Source of the DNA: Helicobacter sp. 13S00482-2
GTDB lineage: Bacteria > Campylobacterota > Campylobacteria > Campylobacterales > Helicobacteraceae
NCBI RefSeq assembly: GCF_002272795.1
Contig: NZ_MLAT01000011.1
Span: 1-53,964 of the forward strand
Direction of reading: 5' to 3'
Length of the DNA: 53,964 nt
Part shown: one piece after another, positions 44,605-53,682 of the stretch
How positions within the stretch are numbered: the stretch's first letter is position 1
Layout: every line of letters begins with the position of its first letter
Program-made: the position numbers and the translations under genes
The notes under the pieces: generated by a model
What the model was told of the DNA's origin: nothing
What the model saw: only the letters and a program-made list of their open reading frames with translations
Databases searched by the model: none

Positions 44605-45383
44605 TGTTTCTTCTTTGATTTTGCAACCGCCTGATGACAAGCTGAGATAATAGCCCCTCTCACTGCTCTATCTTCCAACACGCAAAGTCCTTCTATTGTT
44701 GTTCCACCTGGACTCGTAATAGAAGAAATGATTTCATCGGGGGTTTGTTCAAGTAAAAGATGAGCAAAGCCCTCAAAAGTTGCACGCACTAAAGCTAAAG
44801 CATCATCTCTTCTGATGCCCTCTCTCACTCCCGCATCTATTAGAGCTTGTGCAATAAGTGCCAAGAATGCCGGAGAGCTTCCGCCTGTGGCTATAGAAGC
44901 ATCTACCAAAGCTTCAGAATCTACAAACACAACCTTTCCAAAACTTGATAAAATCTCACTAGCTTCTTCTTTGATATTTCCTTCAATACAGACCGCCGTT
45001 GAAGATTTTTGGTATCTAGCCCCAACATTAGGCATCACTTTTGCATAATTATCTGAACGAATATGTTCTTTAAGCATTACAATATCCACTCCAGCCATCA
45101 CGCTGTAAACTGAGCTTGCATTTCCCTTATATTGAAAATTCCCTAAAGCATAAGGCTTAACACATAATATAACAATCTTTTTATTCACATCAATCACAGA
45201 ACTTTCAAGACAAGTACTAGCAATATCTTCAAGATGATTGTCTTTAATGAAAGCTTGAGCTTTTTTTAGATCCCTACCAGCAATTTCAAGTTTATATTTA
45301 TTTCTTAAATCACTATGAGAAATACCATAAGCAATCGCCTTTGCCATACTTCCATAACCCACAAAAAGTAAAGTCTTACTCAC
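44601..45383 (-). CDS. proC: Pyrroline-5-carboxylate reductase ProC
   Basis: A 260-residue enzyme for the last step of proline synthesis. The NAD(P)-binding motif FVGYGSMAKAIAYG opens the protein, and VMPNVGARY and the C-terminal ITSPGGTTIEGL are characteristic. The start codon is GTG, with AAGGAG six bases upstream. A possible -10 (TATACT) lies at 45488-45493. It is convergent with the PDC-sensor gene. Confidence 0.94.
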   Translation of the reverse strand: MSKTLLFVGYGSMAKAIAYGISHSDLRNKYKLEIAGRDLKKAQAFIKDNHLEDIASTCLESSVIDVNKKIVILCVKPYALGNFQYKGNASSVYSVMAGVDIVMLKEHIRSDNYAKVMPNVGARYQKSSTAVCIEGNIKEEASEILSSFGKVVFVDSEALVDASIATGGSSPAFLALIAQALIDAGVREGIRRDDALALVRATFEGFAHLLLEQTPDEIISSITSPGGTTIEGLCVLEDRAVRGAIISACHQAVAKSKKKH

Positions 45384-45510
45384 TATGAACTCCTTAAAAT
45401 TATCTTGGTTTCATCATAAACCAGATCTCTCAACAAGAAAATAACCAAAAAATAAAAACAATTAAAGACTCTAAGGTAGAAAAATAAAGTATAGTAAAAC
45501 CAGGAAAAGA
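45384..45510 (-). promoter_or_regulatory. proC leader with possible -10 box
   Basis: TATACT at 45488-45493 on the minus strand could start a leader of about 95 bases. The leader contains a 6-bp hairpin TGGTTT-CATCAT-AAACCA at 45404-45421. No open frame was seen in it. Confidence 0.35.
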
Positions 45511-45906
45511 CTATTTCTCTTCTGGCTGATAGTAATTGGAAATAGATTCTGCTAGTCCATATTGAGGATATTTTAGACTATCTAATACAACTTGACCCAT
45601 CGTATGATTGTCAAAATTAAAAACAACAGGAGCTAAAAAATTAATAGTGGAATTTTGGATAGGAGTCTGAATAACCATTATATTTGCTGTGAATACATTT
45701 TTACTATTATCAAGATCAAGTAAAAGCTTCAATGCAATAGGCACATCAAATTCGTATTCTCTCAACACAAAAGGATTAATAAGAGTAAAAACAGGCACCT
45801 CATCATCTGCATTACTCAAACGGATGAAAATATCATCTATCTTTTCTAATTTCATTTTTGTGACTTTTTCAAATCCCAAAATTGGCGATTTTACATCAAA
45901 AACCAT
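45511..45906 (-). CDS. fliW: Flagellar assembly factor FliW
   Basis: A 131-residue beta-barrel protein that antagonises CsrA and binds flagellin, linking translation to flagellar assembly. The opening [13 protein letters not shown], the central [17 protein letters not shown] and the APVVFN strand with the final QVVL are standard for FliW. An extended -10, TGGTAAGAT, lies at 45954-45962. It lies divergently upstream of bamD, an order shared with H. pylori HP1377-HP1378. H. pylori carries two FliW copies; only one is seen here. Confidence 0.93.
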   Translation of the reverse strand: MVFDVKSPILGFEKVTKMKLEKIDDIFIRLSNADDEVPVFTLINPFVLREYEFDVPIALKLLLDLDNSKNVFTANIMVIQTPIQNSTINFLAPVVFNFDNHTMGQVVLDSLKYPQYGLAESISNYYQPEEK

Positions 45907-46047
45907 TCGCTAAACCTCATATTTGACTTGTTTATATTCAATTACCTAGGGAAATCTTACCATTAATTCTCCACATTCTACCTAAATTTCAAACTAAAAA
46001 TCAACTTTATTAATAGGAATTTTTAAAATCATTAGAAAGATATAAGA

Positions 46048-46053
46048 TATAAT
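46048..46053 (+). promoter_or_regulatory. -10 box of the bamD-lon run
   Basis: A perfect TATAAT 48 bases before the bamD ATG. TAGGAG precedes the start codon. Confidence 0.65.
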
Positions 46054-46100
46054 ATGCGTATTTTAAAACATTCACAACAAAACTAGGTATTAGGAGTTTT

Positions 46101-46742
46101 ATGAACTATACGAAAATTATATCTTTAATCTTGCCAATCGTGATATTTATAGGCTGTGCAAAAACAAACAACGAATACAATAAACCTGCTATGTATTGGT
46201 ATCAAGGTATTTTAAAGGAAATAAAATTTGGAAATCTTGAAGGTGCGGATAATTATTACTCATCACTTCAAAGCGAACATATCAACTCTCCTTTACTTCC
46301 AGAGGCAATGTTTATTTTAGGACAAGCCCATATGAGTCAAGAAGAATACATTCTAGCAGAATTCTATTTTGACGAATATCTCAAAAGATACGGAACCATA
46401 CAAAATGCTGATTATATAGCGTTTTTAAAATTACAAGCACATTATTATGCTTTTAAAAATCAGAGCAAAGATCAAGAATTTATTACAGACACCACCCAAG
46501 CTTTAGATGACTTTATAAATAAATACCCTAATAGCCGTTATATTCCGTATGTTGAATATATGCAAGTAAAATTCGTCTTGGGTCAAAATGAACTCAACAA
46601 AGCCATTGCAAATGTATATAAAAAACAACACAAAAAAGAAGCTTTAGAAAAATACTTGGATAGAATTGATGAAGAACTCGATAAACAAACACATCCAAAA
46701 CCCTCTCATATCCCCTGGTATGTTTTTATATTTAATTGGTAA
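46101..46742 (+). CDS. bamD: Outer membrane assembly lipoprotein BamD (ComL)
   Basis: A 213-residue lipoprotein with lipobox IFIGC; Cys19 is the probable lipidation site. TPR-like helices follow: AMFILGQAHMSQEEYILAEFYFDEYLKR is the classic BamD/YfiO repeat, and KYPNSRYIPYVEYMQ the next. It recruits beta-barrel precursors to BamA. It lies eight bases upstream of lon, as in H. pylori HP1378-HP1379. Confidence 0.92.
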   Translation: MNYTKIISLILPIVIFIGCAKTNNEYNKPAMYWYQGILKEIKFGNLEGADNYYSSLQSEHINSPLLPEAMFILGQAHMSQEEYILAEFYFDEYLKRYGTIQNADYIAFLKLQAHYYAFKNQSKDQEFITDTTQALDDFINKYPNSRYIPYVEYMQVKFVLGQNELNKAIANVYKKQHKKEALEKYLDRIDEELDKQTHPKPSHIPWYVFIFNW

Positions 46743-46750
46743 GGAAATCA

Positions 46751-49153
46751 ATGCAAATAAGTAACTATGGGAGTTTTCCCAGCGTAATCCCGGTCATTAT
46801 AGAAGATGAAGCCTTTATGTATCCATTTATGATCACACCTATTTTTATCACCGATGAAGCCAACATCAAAGCTGCCAATAAAGCTCTAGAGCAAAACGAT
46901 TTAGTATTTGTAAGCTGTGCAAAAAGCTCTGAAGAACAGAAAAAATCTAAAAATAGTTTTTATGATGTGGGTGTTATCGGCAGTTTAATGAGAAAGGTTG
47001 CCCTTCCTGATGGGAGAGTAAAACTCCTTTTTCAGGGCATCACAAAAGGTAAAATTATTTCTATACAAGATGAAAATCCACTACAAGCACTTGTGGATGT
47101 TATCATTTACAAGGATTATGAACCTGAAAAAATCAACGCAATTATGGCTATTTTACGTGAAAAAGTCATTGCCTTAGCAAATATCAGCCATTTCTTTCCA
47201 CCTGATTTGCTCAAGGCTGTAGATGAAAACGATGACCCTAATCGCATCGTTGATCTCATCGCTTCAGCACTTCGTCTAAAAAAAGATCAATCCTATAAGC
47301 TTTTTTCAAGCAATGACACCGAAGAAAGATTATTGTTGTTAATAGATCTCGTGATAGAAGAAACTCAAACCCAAAAACTCCAGAAAGAAATTAAAAGCAA
47401 AGTTCATAACAAGATAGAGCAGATTAATAAGGAGTATTTTCTCAAAGAACAACTCAAACAAATTCAAAAAGAACTTGGTGTAGATAAACAGCGAGATGAA
47501 GAAATTGACCAATACTTTGAAAAACTTGAAAAAATAAAACCTTTTATGCATGAAGATGCCTACAAAGAAGTAAAAAAGCAAATAGATCGCCTGAGCAGAA
47601 TGCATCAAGACAGTGCTGATGCCAATATTATTCAAAACTACATTGAGTGGGTTCTTGAAATTCCATTTGGAAAAGTTGGGAAGAAAAAACTATCCATCAA
47701 GAATGTTCAAAAACAGCTTGATTCAGATCATTATTCGCTAGAAAAGCCAAAAGAACGTATCGTGGAATATTTTGCCATCAGAGAACTTCTTGCTCTCAGA
47801 GATAAGACAAATACTGAAGGAAAAGGAACTATTTTATGCTTTTATGGTCCTCCTGGTGTGGGAAAAACAAGCTTAGCAAATTCAATCGCTAAGGCCATCA
47901 AACGACCTTTGGTCAGAGTTGCATTAGGGGGACTTGAAGATGTGAATGAATTACGTGGACACAGACGTACTTACCTAGGAGCTATGCCAGGAAGAATCAT
48001 TCAAGGTCTTATTGAGGCAAAAGAAATGAACCCTGTGATGGTTTTAGATGAAATTGACAAAGTAGGAAGAAGTATGCGAGGGGATCCTACAAGTGTGTTG
48101 TTAGAAATTTTAGATCCTGAACAAAATGTCTCTTTTAGAGATTACTATACCAATTTCAACATTGATCTCTCGCAAGTTATTTTTATTGCCACAGCAAATG
48201 ATATTTTCAATATACCAACCCCGTTGAGAGATAGGATGGAATTCATAAGCGTTTCAAGCTACACACCTCAAGAAAAAGAAGAAATTACAAAAAAATATCT
48301 GATTCCTCAAGAACTTAAAAAACACGCCTTGAAAACTGACGAAATTTCTTTCACTCAAGAAGCCATCAGACTTATCATAGAAAAATATACTCGAGAAGCT
48401 GGAGTGCGAAATTTAAGGCGAAATATCGCAACCATTATGCGTAAATGTGCGAAAAAAATTTTAGAAAGTAAAAATGAAGTTAAAAAAACCATCATCACCC
48501 CAAAAAATTTACCTGAATATCTTGATAAAATAGTATTTGAGATTGATAATGTGGATAAAGAAAATAAAATTGGCATCATAAATGGTTTAGCCTGGACAAG
48601 TGTAGGAGGAGATGTTCTCAAAATAGAAGCCATTAAAATAAAAGGTAAGGGGCTACTCACTCTTACAGGAAGTCTAGGAGATGTCATGAAAGAATCTGCT
48701 AGAATTGCTTTTTCAGTGGTAAAGGTATTGATAGATTCAAAAATAATAAAAATCCCTCCAATAAAATCTAAAAAAACTAAAAAGCCTGAGGAGGAAACCC
48801 AAATTTATAATCTATATGATATTCATTTGCATGTTCCTGAGGGGGCAACACCAAAAGATGGCCCGAGTGCTGGAATTGCTATGGCAAGTGTCATTGCTTC
48901 TATCTTGTGTGAGAAAAAAACAAGATCTGATGTAGCAATGACTGGAGAACTCACACTCACGGGCAATATTTTACCCATTGGAGGACTCAAAGAAAAACTT
49001 ATCGCCGCACACAAAGCGGGTATCAAAACAGCTCTCATACCCCAGAAAAACTACGCAAGAGATCTTAAAGATATACCTGAAGAAGTAAAAAAGGAAATAG
49101 AAATCATTGGCGTTGATAGAATTGAAGACGTGCTTAAAAAAGTACTTATCTGA
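46751..49153 (+). CDS. lon: ATP-dependent protease Lon
   Basis: An 800-residue cytoplasmic protease. The N-terminal LON domain opens SNYGSFPSVIPVI, the Walker A is GPPGVGKTS (about residue 367), and the Walker B region is VLDEIDKVG. The C-terminal proteolytic domain has the catalytic Ser in PKDGPSAGIA and Lys in GGLKEKLIAAHKAG. The start is the ATG at 46751, with AAGGA upstream; an ATG 15 bases earlier overlaps bamD. A hairpin terminator follows directly. Confidence 0.96.
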   Translation: MQISNYGSFPSVIPVIIEDEAFMYPFMITPIFITDEANIKAANKALEQNDLVFVSCAKSSEEQKKSKNSFYDVGVIGSLMRKVALPDGRVKLLFQGITKGKIISIQDENPLQALVDVIIYKDYEPEKINAIMAILREKVIALANISHFFPPDLLKAVDENDDPNRIVDLIASALRLKKDQSYKLFSSNDTEERLLLLIDLVIEETQTQKLQKEIKSKVHNKIEQINKEYFLKEQLKQIQKELGVDKQRDEEIDQYFEKLEKIKPFMHEDAYKEVKKQIDRLSRMHQDSADANIIQNYIEWVLEIPFGKVGKKKLSIKNVQKQLDSDHYSLEKPKERIVEYFAIRELLALRDKTNTEGKGTILCFYGPPGVGKTSLANSIAKAIKRPLVRVALGGLEDVNELRGHRRTYLGAMPGRIIQGLIEAKEMNPVMVLDEIDKVGRSMRGDPTSVLLEILDPEQNVSFRDYYTNFNIDLSQVIFIATANDIFNIPTPLRDRMEFISVSSYTPQEKEEITKKYLIPQELKKHALKTDEISFTQEAIRLIIEKYTREAGVRNLRRNIATIMRKCAKKILESKNEVKKTIITPKNLPEYLDKIVFEIDNVDKENKIGIINGLAWTSVGGDVLKIEAIKIKGKGLLTLTGSLGDVMKESARIAFSVVKVLIDSKIIKIPPIKSKKTKKPEEETQIYNLYDIHLHVPEGATPKDGPSAGIAMASVIASILCEKKTRSDVAMTGELTLTGNILPIGGLKEKLIAAHKAGIKTALIPQKNYARDLKDIPEEVKKEIEIIGVDRIEDVLKKVLI

Positions 49154-49180
49154 AGCGATACGCCTATTGCTTCCTTTGTA
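49152..49180 (+). terminator. Probable intrinsic terminator of lon
   Basis: A 9-bp stem, GAAGCGATA / TATTGCTTC with one G-U pair and a four-base CGCC loop, begins inside the lon stop codon. A weak CTTTGTATTT tract follows. Confidence 0.55.
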
Positions 49181-49401
49181 TTTGCAAATTTTATTTCTTT
49201 TGATTTTACTATTTTTTTCAGACTAATGCCAATCTTGGTTTATTCACATTTTTTACATTCTAGTATGAATCCTCTCATTTCTGTGAATGTCACGTTTTAA
49301 TACTTTTAAAAAATTTCCTATAAATTCAATTCGCTTTTTGCATTGAAAAAAATACATCAGTAGTAGCATATATCTAAATCTAAAAAATAAAGGATGCCTG
49401 T
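49181..49401. other. AT-rich intergenic region before the aminotransferase gene
   Basis: I see no gene here. TATAAA near 49320 is a weak -10 candidate and AAAGGAT lies just before the aminotransferase start. A short inverted repeat (TTCAAT and ATTGAA) near 49325-49350 has no assigned role. Confidence 0.35.
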
Positions 49402-50607
49402 ATGAAAAATATTAAACAAGATAGCGAATCAACATTTCACAGACGAGATCTAATGAAAACATCTACGATCTTATTTGGAGGACTTTTATTAGGAGGACTA
49501 GGAAAATCCGTATATGCCAAAACTAATCCAAGCGAAATATTCAAACCTTTAAAGGAGAATCCCTTAATTTTAAATTCAAATGAAAACTCTTTGGGGATGT
49601 CAAAAAAAGCTCACAATGCGATTATACAACGCCTTCCAAAGGCTTTCAGATATTTGCGTTATTCCTCACATTCTCCAAGAATGGAATTAATGGATAAAAT
49701 CGCAAGTATGTTCAAACTCACTCAAGATAATATTACTCTAGGTAATGGTTCTTCAGAAACAATTCAAGCTGCAATTCAAGCGCTTATCACAGAACAAAAA
49801 AATACCAATGTTCCTGTTCAATTACTCATACCCGAGCTCACCTTCGAATTTGCAGAGCTTTACGCTAAGCCTTTCAATATAACTATCACTAAAATTCCAT
49901 TTGACTCAAAAATGGGTATAGATATTCCTAAAATGAAAGAAAATGCAGAAGCTTTCAAAGGATTTTCTATCGTTTATATTTGCAACCCAAACAATCCTAC
50001 TGGACTAATCACTCCAGCAAAATATATTGATAAATGGATAAAAGAGGCTCCAAAAGATAGAGTATTCTTTATCTTTGATGAAGCTTATGGTGAATATGTA
50101 GATGACAAAAGATTTCAGAGTGCTATAAAATGGATACCTTTAAAACAAGAGAATATTCTTGTTACAAAAACTTTTTCTAAAATGTATGCTTTGGCAGGAT
50201 TGCGAATTGGTTATGGGGTGGGATCTCCTAAGACCATTAAAAAAATACGAGCATTCGTAGAGTTGGATAATATAAACGCATTGGCTGCTGTGGCTGCTAA
50301 TGCCTCATTAGAAGATAAAGAATTTGCTAAAAGAAGTATTCAGGCGAATGCCACCTCAAGAAAGATCCTGAGTGATACGCTTGATGAACTAAAAATCAAA
50401 TATCTTCCTTCTCAAGCTAATTTTATGTTTTATCAAATAAAAGGCAATCTTAAAACCTTTCAAAAACGAATGGAAGACAAACATATTATCGTCGGTAGAG
50501 AATTCTCACCTTTGAGTCAATGGAATAGAATATCTCTTGGGGTTCCTGCAGAAATGAACGCATTCACAAATGAACTTAGAAATTTTCGTAAAAAAGGCTG
50601 GATTTAA
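49402..50607 (+). CDS. Tat-exported PLP-dependent aminotransferase (HisC-like)
   Basis: A 401-residue class I/II aminotransferase with an N-terminal Tat signal: HRRDLMK at residues 13-19, then a hydrophobic stretch with two Gly-rich turns, and likely cleavage after VYA (about residue 39). The PLP fold has CNPNNPTG (about 197), FDEAYGEY (about 225) and the Schiff-base Lys in KTFSKMYALAGLRIGYG. It resembles histidinol-phosphate aminotransferase, but a periplasmic location argues against that role. It sits between lon and tyrA, its own promoter is unclear, and the adjacent prephenate dehydrogenase is not proof of a shared pathway. Substrate unknown. Confidence 0.82.
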   Translation: MKNIKQDSESTFHRRDLMKTSTILFGGLLLGGLGKSVYAKTNPSEIFKPLKENPLILNSNENSLGMSKKAHNAIIQRLPKAFRYLRYSSHSPRMELMDKIASMFKLTQDNITLGNGSSETIQAAIQALITEQKNTNVPVQLLIPELTFEFAELYAKPFNITITKIPFDSKMGIDIPKMKENAEAFKGFSIVYICNPNNPTGLITPAKYIDKWIKEAPKDRVFFIFDEAYGEYVDDKRFQSAIKWIPLKQENILVTKTFSKMYALAGLRIGYGVGSPKTIKKIRAFVELDNINALAAVAANASLEDKEFAKRSIQANATSRKILSDTLDELKIKYLPSQANFMFYQIKGNLKTFQKRMEDKHIIVGREFSPLSQWNRISLGVPAEMNAFTNELRNFRKKGWI

Positions 50608-50624
50608 TAATTTCATATATAGGC

Positions 50625-50630
50625 TATAAT
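50625..50630 (+). promoter_or_regulatory. -10 box of tyrA
   Basis: A perfect TATAAT 27 bases upstream of the ATG at 50657, after the aminotransferase stop. AAGGAT is the ribosome binding site. Confidence 0.6.
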
Positions 50631-50656
50631 TCTCTTATATACTTTAAGGATAGAAG

Positions 50657-51484
50657 ATGCAAGCTGGAATTATTGGTCTAGGTCTTATTGGTGGATCAAT
50701 GGGGTTGGCTCTAAGAGAAACAAAGATGTTTAAAACCATCTTGGGCTATGATATTAACCCTTTACATAATCAACAGGCATTGTCTTTGGGTCTTGTTGAT
50801 GAATGTATTGAACTCAAAGACATTCAAGAATGCGATGTCATTTTTCTAGCCATTCCCCTAGATGGTGTCATAACAACGCTTCAAACATTTGATAATATAT
50901 CCCCGCACACAACCATCATAGATTTAGGCGGTGCCAAAGAAAAAATCGCCTTATCTGTGCCGAGCAATATTCGTAAAAATTTTATCGGTGCTCATCCGAT
51001 GAGTGGAACAGAATTTTTTGGCCCAAAAGCGGCTCTTAAAGATTTATTTAAAAATAAAATTATTATTCTTACAGATATCCAAGACAGTGGTGAATTTCAA
51101 GTAGCTTATGCCAAAGAAATTTTTGTATCCATTGGAATGCAAATTATTAAAATGGATTCCAAAGAACACGATTGGCACATCGCACTTATAAGCCATTTGC
51201 CCCATATTATTAGCTATGCTTTAGCTAATGCAGTACTCTCTCAAGAAGATCCTCAAACCATACTCGCACTCATTGGTGGAGGATTCAAAGATATGAGTAG
51301 AATATCAAAAAGTTCCCCTATTATGTGGAAAGACATCTTTAAGCAAAACAAAGAAAATGTATTAAAATCATTGGAGATATTCAAGAAAGAGATAATGCTA
51401 GGAAAAAAGCTGATAGAGGAAGAAAAATGGGAAGATCTTAAAGCGTGGATGGCCAAGGCCAACACACTTCAAAATTTTATGTAA
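50657..51484 (+). CDS. tyrA: Prephenate dehydrogenase TyrA
   Basis: A 275-residue NAD-dependent enzyme of tyrosine synthesis. The Rossmann loop GLGLIGGSMGLALRE lies at residues 6-20, and the substrate-site HPMSGTEFFGP near residue 117 is characteristic. HDWHIALISHLPHIISYA holds the later catalytic region. There is no chorismate mutase or ACT domain. It follows lon in H. pylori too (HP1380), with the aminotransferase inserted here. Confidence 0.94.
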   Translation: MQAGIIGLGLIGGSMGLALRETKMFKTILGYDINPLHNQQALSLGLVDECIELKDIQECDVIFLAIPLDGVITTLQTFDNISPHTTIIDLGGAKEKIALSVPSNIRKNFIGAHPMSGTEFFGPKAALKDLFKNKIIILTDIQDSGEFQVAYAKEIFVSIGMQIIKMDSKEHDWHIALISHLPHIISYALANAVLSQEDPQTILALIGGGFKDMSRISKSSPIMWKDIFKQNKENVLKSLEIFKKEIMLGKKLIEEEKWEDLKAWMAKANTLQNFM

Positions 51485-51505
51485 TAAAATAGAGGGTCGC
51501 AACAA

Positions 51506-52006
51506 TCAAGCAAAATTTGATTTAATTTGAGAAACCCAAGCATCAATACGACTATCAGTCATATCATCTTGATTATCTTCATCAATGGCTAGTCCAACGA
51601 ACTTCCCACCATCAACACCCTTTGAATCATCAAAAGTATAGCCATCTGTAGATGTTTGACCTATCAATTTGCCACCCTTTGCTTTATCATACAAATGATA
51701 CAACGCATCACAAAATGTATCACTATAAGTATCCTGATCGCCAAGTCCTACAAGTGCAACCGTTTTGCCCGAAAAGTCTGCTTCATCCAAAGATCCGATA
51801 AAATCTTCCCAATCTGTTTGAAGATCGCCACTACCATAAGTAGAACTAGCCAAAATCAAATTATCAAACCCTAAAAGCTGATCTTTAGAGGCCTTTGCAA
51901 CATCAATTAATTCTGTATTTTCCTTACCAAGTTTATCGGCAATCTTCTCACAAATTGTCTGTGTATTGCCACTATCACTTCCATAAAAGATTCCTACTTT
52001 TTTCAT
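51506..52006 (-). CDS. fldA: Flavodoxin FldA
   Basis: A 166-residue long-chain flavodoxin, an FMN electron carrier essential in H. pylori as acceptor from pyruvate:flavodoxin oxidoreductase. The phosphate loop GSDSGNTQT lies at residues 9-17, followed by [13 protein letters not shown], and [10 protein letters not shown]. In Helicobacter flavodoxins an Ala replaces the usual Trp near the FMN; here the position reads Ser-Thr-Tyr-Gly, without a Trp. A TATAAT at 52040-52045 lies upstream. Confidence 0.95.
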   Translation of the reverse strand: MKKVGIFYGSDSGNTQTICEKIADKLGKENTELIDVAKASKDQLLGFDNLILASSTYGSGDLQTDWEDFIGSLDEADFSGKTVALVGLGDQDTYSDTFCDALYHLYDKAKGGKLIGQTSTDGYTFDDSKGVDGGKFVGLAIDEDNQDDMTDSRIDAWVSQIKSNFA

Positions 52007-52039
52007 TTATTGTCCTTTATAATTTATTTTCAGTGGATT

Positions 52040-52045
52040 ATTATA
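52040..52045 (-). promoter_or_regulatory. -10 box of fldA
   Basis: A perfect TATAAT on the minus strand, 34 bases before the ATG at 52006. AAGGAC lies just upstream of the start codon. Confidence 0.6.
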
Positions 52046-52072
52046 CATCAAAAACTTTATATAAAAACCTAA

Positions 52073-52654
52073 TTAAATTCTCTTTTGTTTTTTGCTGATT
52101 TTTTTGAGAAAAATCCACACAAAACCTAAAATTACAAGAAAAATGACTGGCATCAAATAGGGCTTATCTCCGATATAAGAGAAAATTCTCTTCACAAATT
52201 CACTAGCAAAAAATGAAAGTATTCCTATTAATAGTGCCCAAATCAAACAAGATAACGCATTTAAAATCAAAAAACGACTTATTTTATACTTGCTCACGCC
52301 AATAGCAATTGGCACAATCGTCTTGACTCCATAGATATATTTATTAAAAAATATTAGCCAAATTCCATATTTTTTCATCCATATATGAACGAGGGCAACT
52401 TTTCTACGATGTTTGACAAAATATTTCAAAATGTCATTTTTTTGATATCTCCCTAGAAGTGCTAAAATGCTACTCCCAAAAGTATTACCCAAAAAAGCCA
52501 CAATAATTGAAGTTCCTATATCCATACTACCTAAAGAACTAAGTATGCCAGCGGCAACAATGCCCACATATCCACTGCCCATACAATAAACAAATAAAAA
52601 TAAATATCCCCAAGTCTGATAAGAATCCTGGAATGATTGGATTGTTTGTTGCAT
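52073..52654 (-). CDS. DedA family membrane protein
   Basis: A 193-residue integral membrane protein with four to five hydrophobic helices. The DedA/SNARE-associated motif is recognisable as FLGNTFGSSILALLGRYQ, followed by FNKYIYGVKTIVPIAIGVSKYKISRFLILNA, which carries the family's Arg-less GxxK-type loop. DedA proteins include undecaprenyl-phosphate and lipid flippases. The last helix ends with a basic tail. It is divergent from the FlgG-family gene. Confidence 0.88.
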   Translation of the reverse strand: MQQTIQSFQDSYQTWGYLFLFVYCMGSGYVGIVAAGILSSLGSMDIGTSIIVAFLGNTFGSSILALLGRYQKNDILKYFVKHRRKVALVHIWMKKYGIWLIFFNKYIYGVKTIVPIAIGVSKYKISRFLILNALSCLIWALLIGILSFFASEFVKRIFSYIGDKPYLMPVIFLVILGFVWIFLKKISKKQKRI

Positions 52655-52741
52655 TTACCCTCTTTGTCCTGATTTTAGATTTACCTGAAAAATGGTTTTA
52701 TTCTATCTTTAAAATGATAACAAATATCATCTACAAAATAT

Positions 52742-52758
52742 AAGGAATAAAATTTGCT
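52742..52758 (+). promoter_or_regulatory. Possible sigma-54 promoter of the FlgG-family gene
   Basis: GG at 52744-52745 and GC at 52756-52757 are separated by exactly ten bases, as in AAGGAATAAAATTTGCT. This fits a -24/-12 element, typical for Helicobacter rod and hook genes, though the flanking consensus is weak. Confidence 0.35.
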
Positions 52759-52848
52759 AGTATTGACCAAATAGAAGAACATTGCGTTCTAGGTATTTAA
52801 GATTCTAACTTTTCAAGTTATTAAAATGATAAAATAAAAAGGTTTCAA

Positions 52849-53682
52849 ATGCAAAGTGGATATTATTCGGCTACTGGCGGTATGGTCACGCAGTTCAATA
52901 GACTTGATATTATTTCAAATAATCTTGCTAATCTCAACACAAATTCTTTCAAGCGTGATGATGTTGTCATAGGAGACTTTTTGAGACTTTATCAAACTTA
53001 TCAAGAAACTCTTCCGCTCAAAAATCAAACTCGTGAAGCCGCTAAATATATCAATAGAAATCTTGATAGAGTGCCTATTATTTCAGAAGAATACACAGAT
53101 AAAAGTATTGGATCAATGAGCAAAACAGACAATCCTTTAGATTTTGCTCTTGATAAAGAAAATGCTTATTTTGCAATTCAAACACCAAATGGTGTGAGAT
53201 ACACACGTGATGGGAGCTTTACAATTAGCACAGATGGAACACTTAGCACTAAAGAAGGTTATGAGGTCTTGAGCAGAGTTGGCTTGGATAATGAAGGTGG
53301 GATTATGATTCCTCAAAGTATGGAGGTAGAAGCAGATAAAAATGGTAATTTGTATTTTAGAGATACCGCAAATGAAAATCTAGCTGAACCATTAGCCGCA
53401 GGAGCAATTGCCATCGTTAGCTTTGCAAATCCAAAATATTTAAAGAAAGTAGGCAAAAATCTGTATGAATATCCAAAAGACAAAATCAATGAAAGAGAAA
53501 ATCTCATCGCCCCCAATGCACTCTACCAGCACTATATCGAAAAAAGCAATGTGAATGCAGTCATTGAGATGAGCAATTTGATTGAAACCAACCGTTTAGT
53601 AGATATGTATTCAAAAGTTCTAAAAACTCATATGGATGATCTCAACACAGAAGCCATCAGCAAACTTGCGACAAGAGCTTAA
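52849..53682 (+). CDS. flgG: Flagellar basal-body rod protein, FlgG/FlgF family
   Basis: A 277-residue axial protein. The N-terminal rod motif LDIISNNLANLNTNSFKRDD lies at residues 24-43, and the C-terminal partner NVNAVIEMSNLIETNRLVDMYSKVL forms the coiled coil of rod/hook proteins. The central part carries TDNPLDFALDKENAYFAIQTPNGVRYTRDGSF. Sequence and length match the second FlgG-like protein of Campylobacterota (flgG2/flgF; HP1092 in H. pylori, as I recall) better than canonical distal-rod FlgG. AAAGG lies before the ATG. Confidence 0.88.
   Translation: MQSGYYSATGGMVTQFNRLDIISNNLANLNTNSFKRDDVVIGDFLRLYQTYQETLPLKNQTREAAKYINRNLDRVPIISEEYTDKSIGSMSKTDNPLDFALDKENAYFAIQTPNGVRYTRDGSFTISTDGTLSTKEGYEVLSRVGLDNEGGIMIPQSMEVEADKNGNLYFRDTANENLAEPLAAGAIAIVSFANPKYLKKVGKNLYEYPKDKINERENLIAPNALYQHYIEKSNVNAVIEMSNLIETNRLVDMYSKVLKTHMDDLNTEAISKLATRA

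Noticed and set aside
46736-46751. A lon start five codons upstream
   Set aside because: It lies inside bamD and lacks a ribosome binding site, while the ATG at 46751 has AAGGA.
49402-50607. Naming the aminotransferase hisC
   Set aside because: The Tat signal predicts a periplasmic protein, which does not fit cytoplasmic histidine synthesis.
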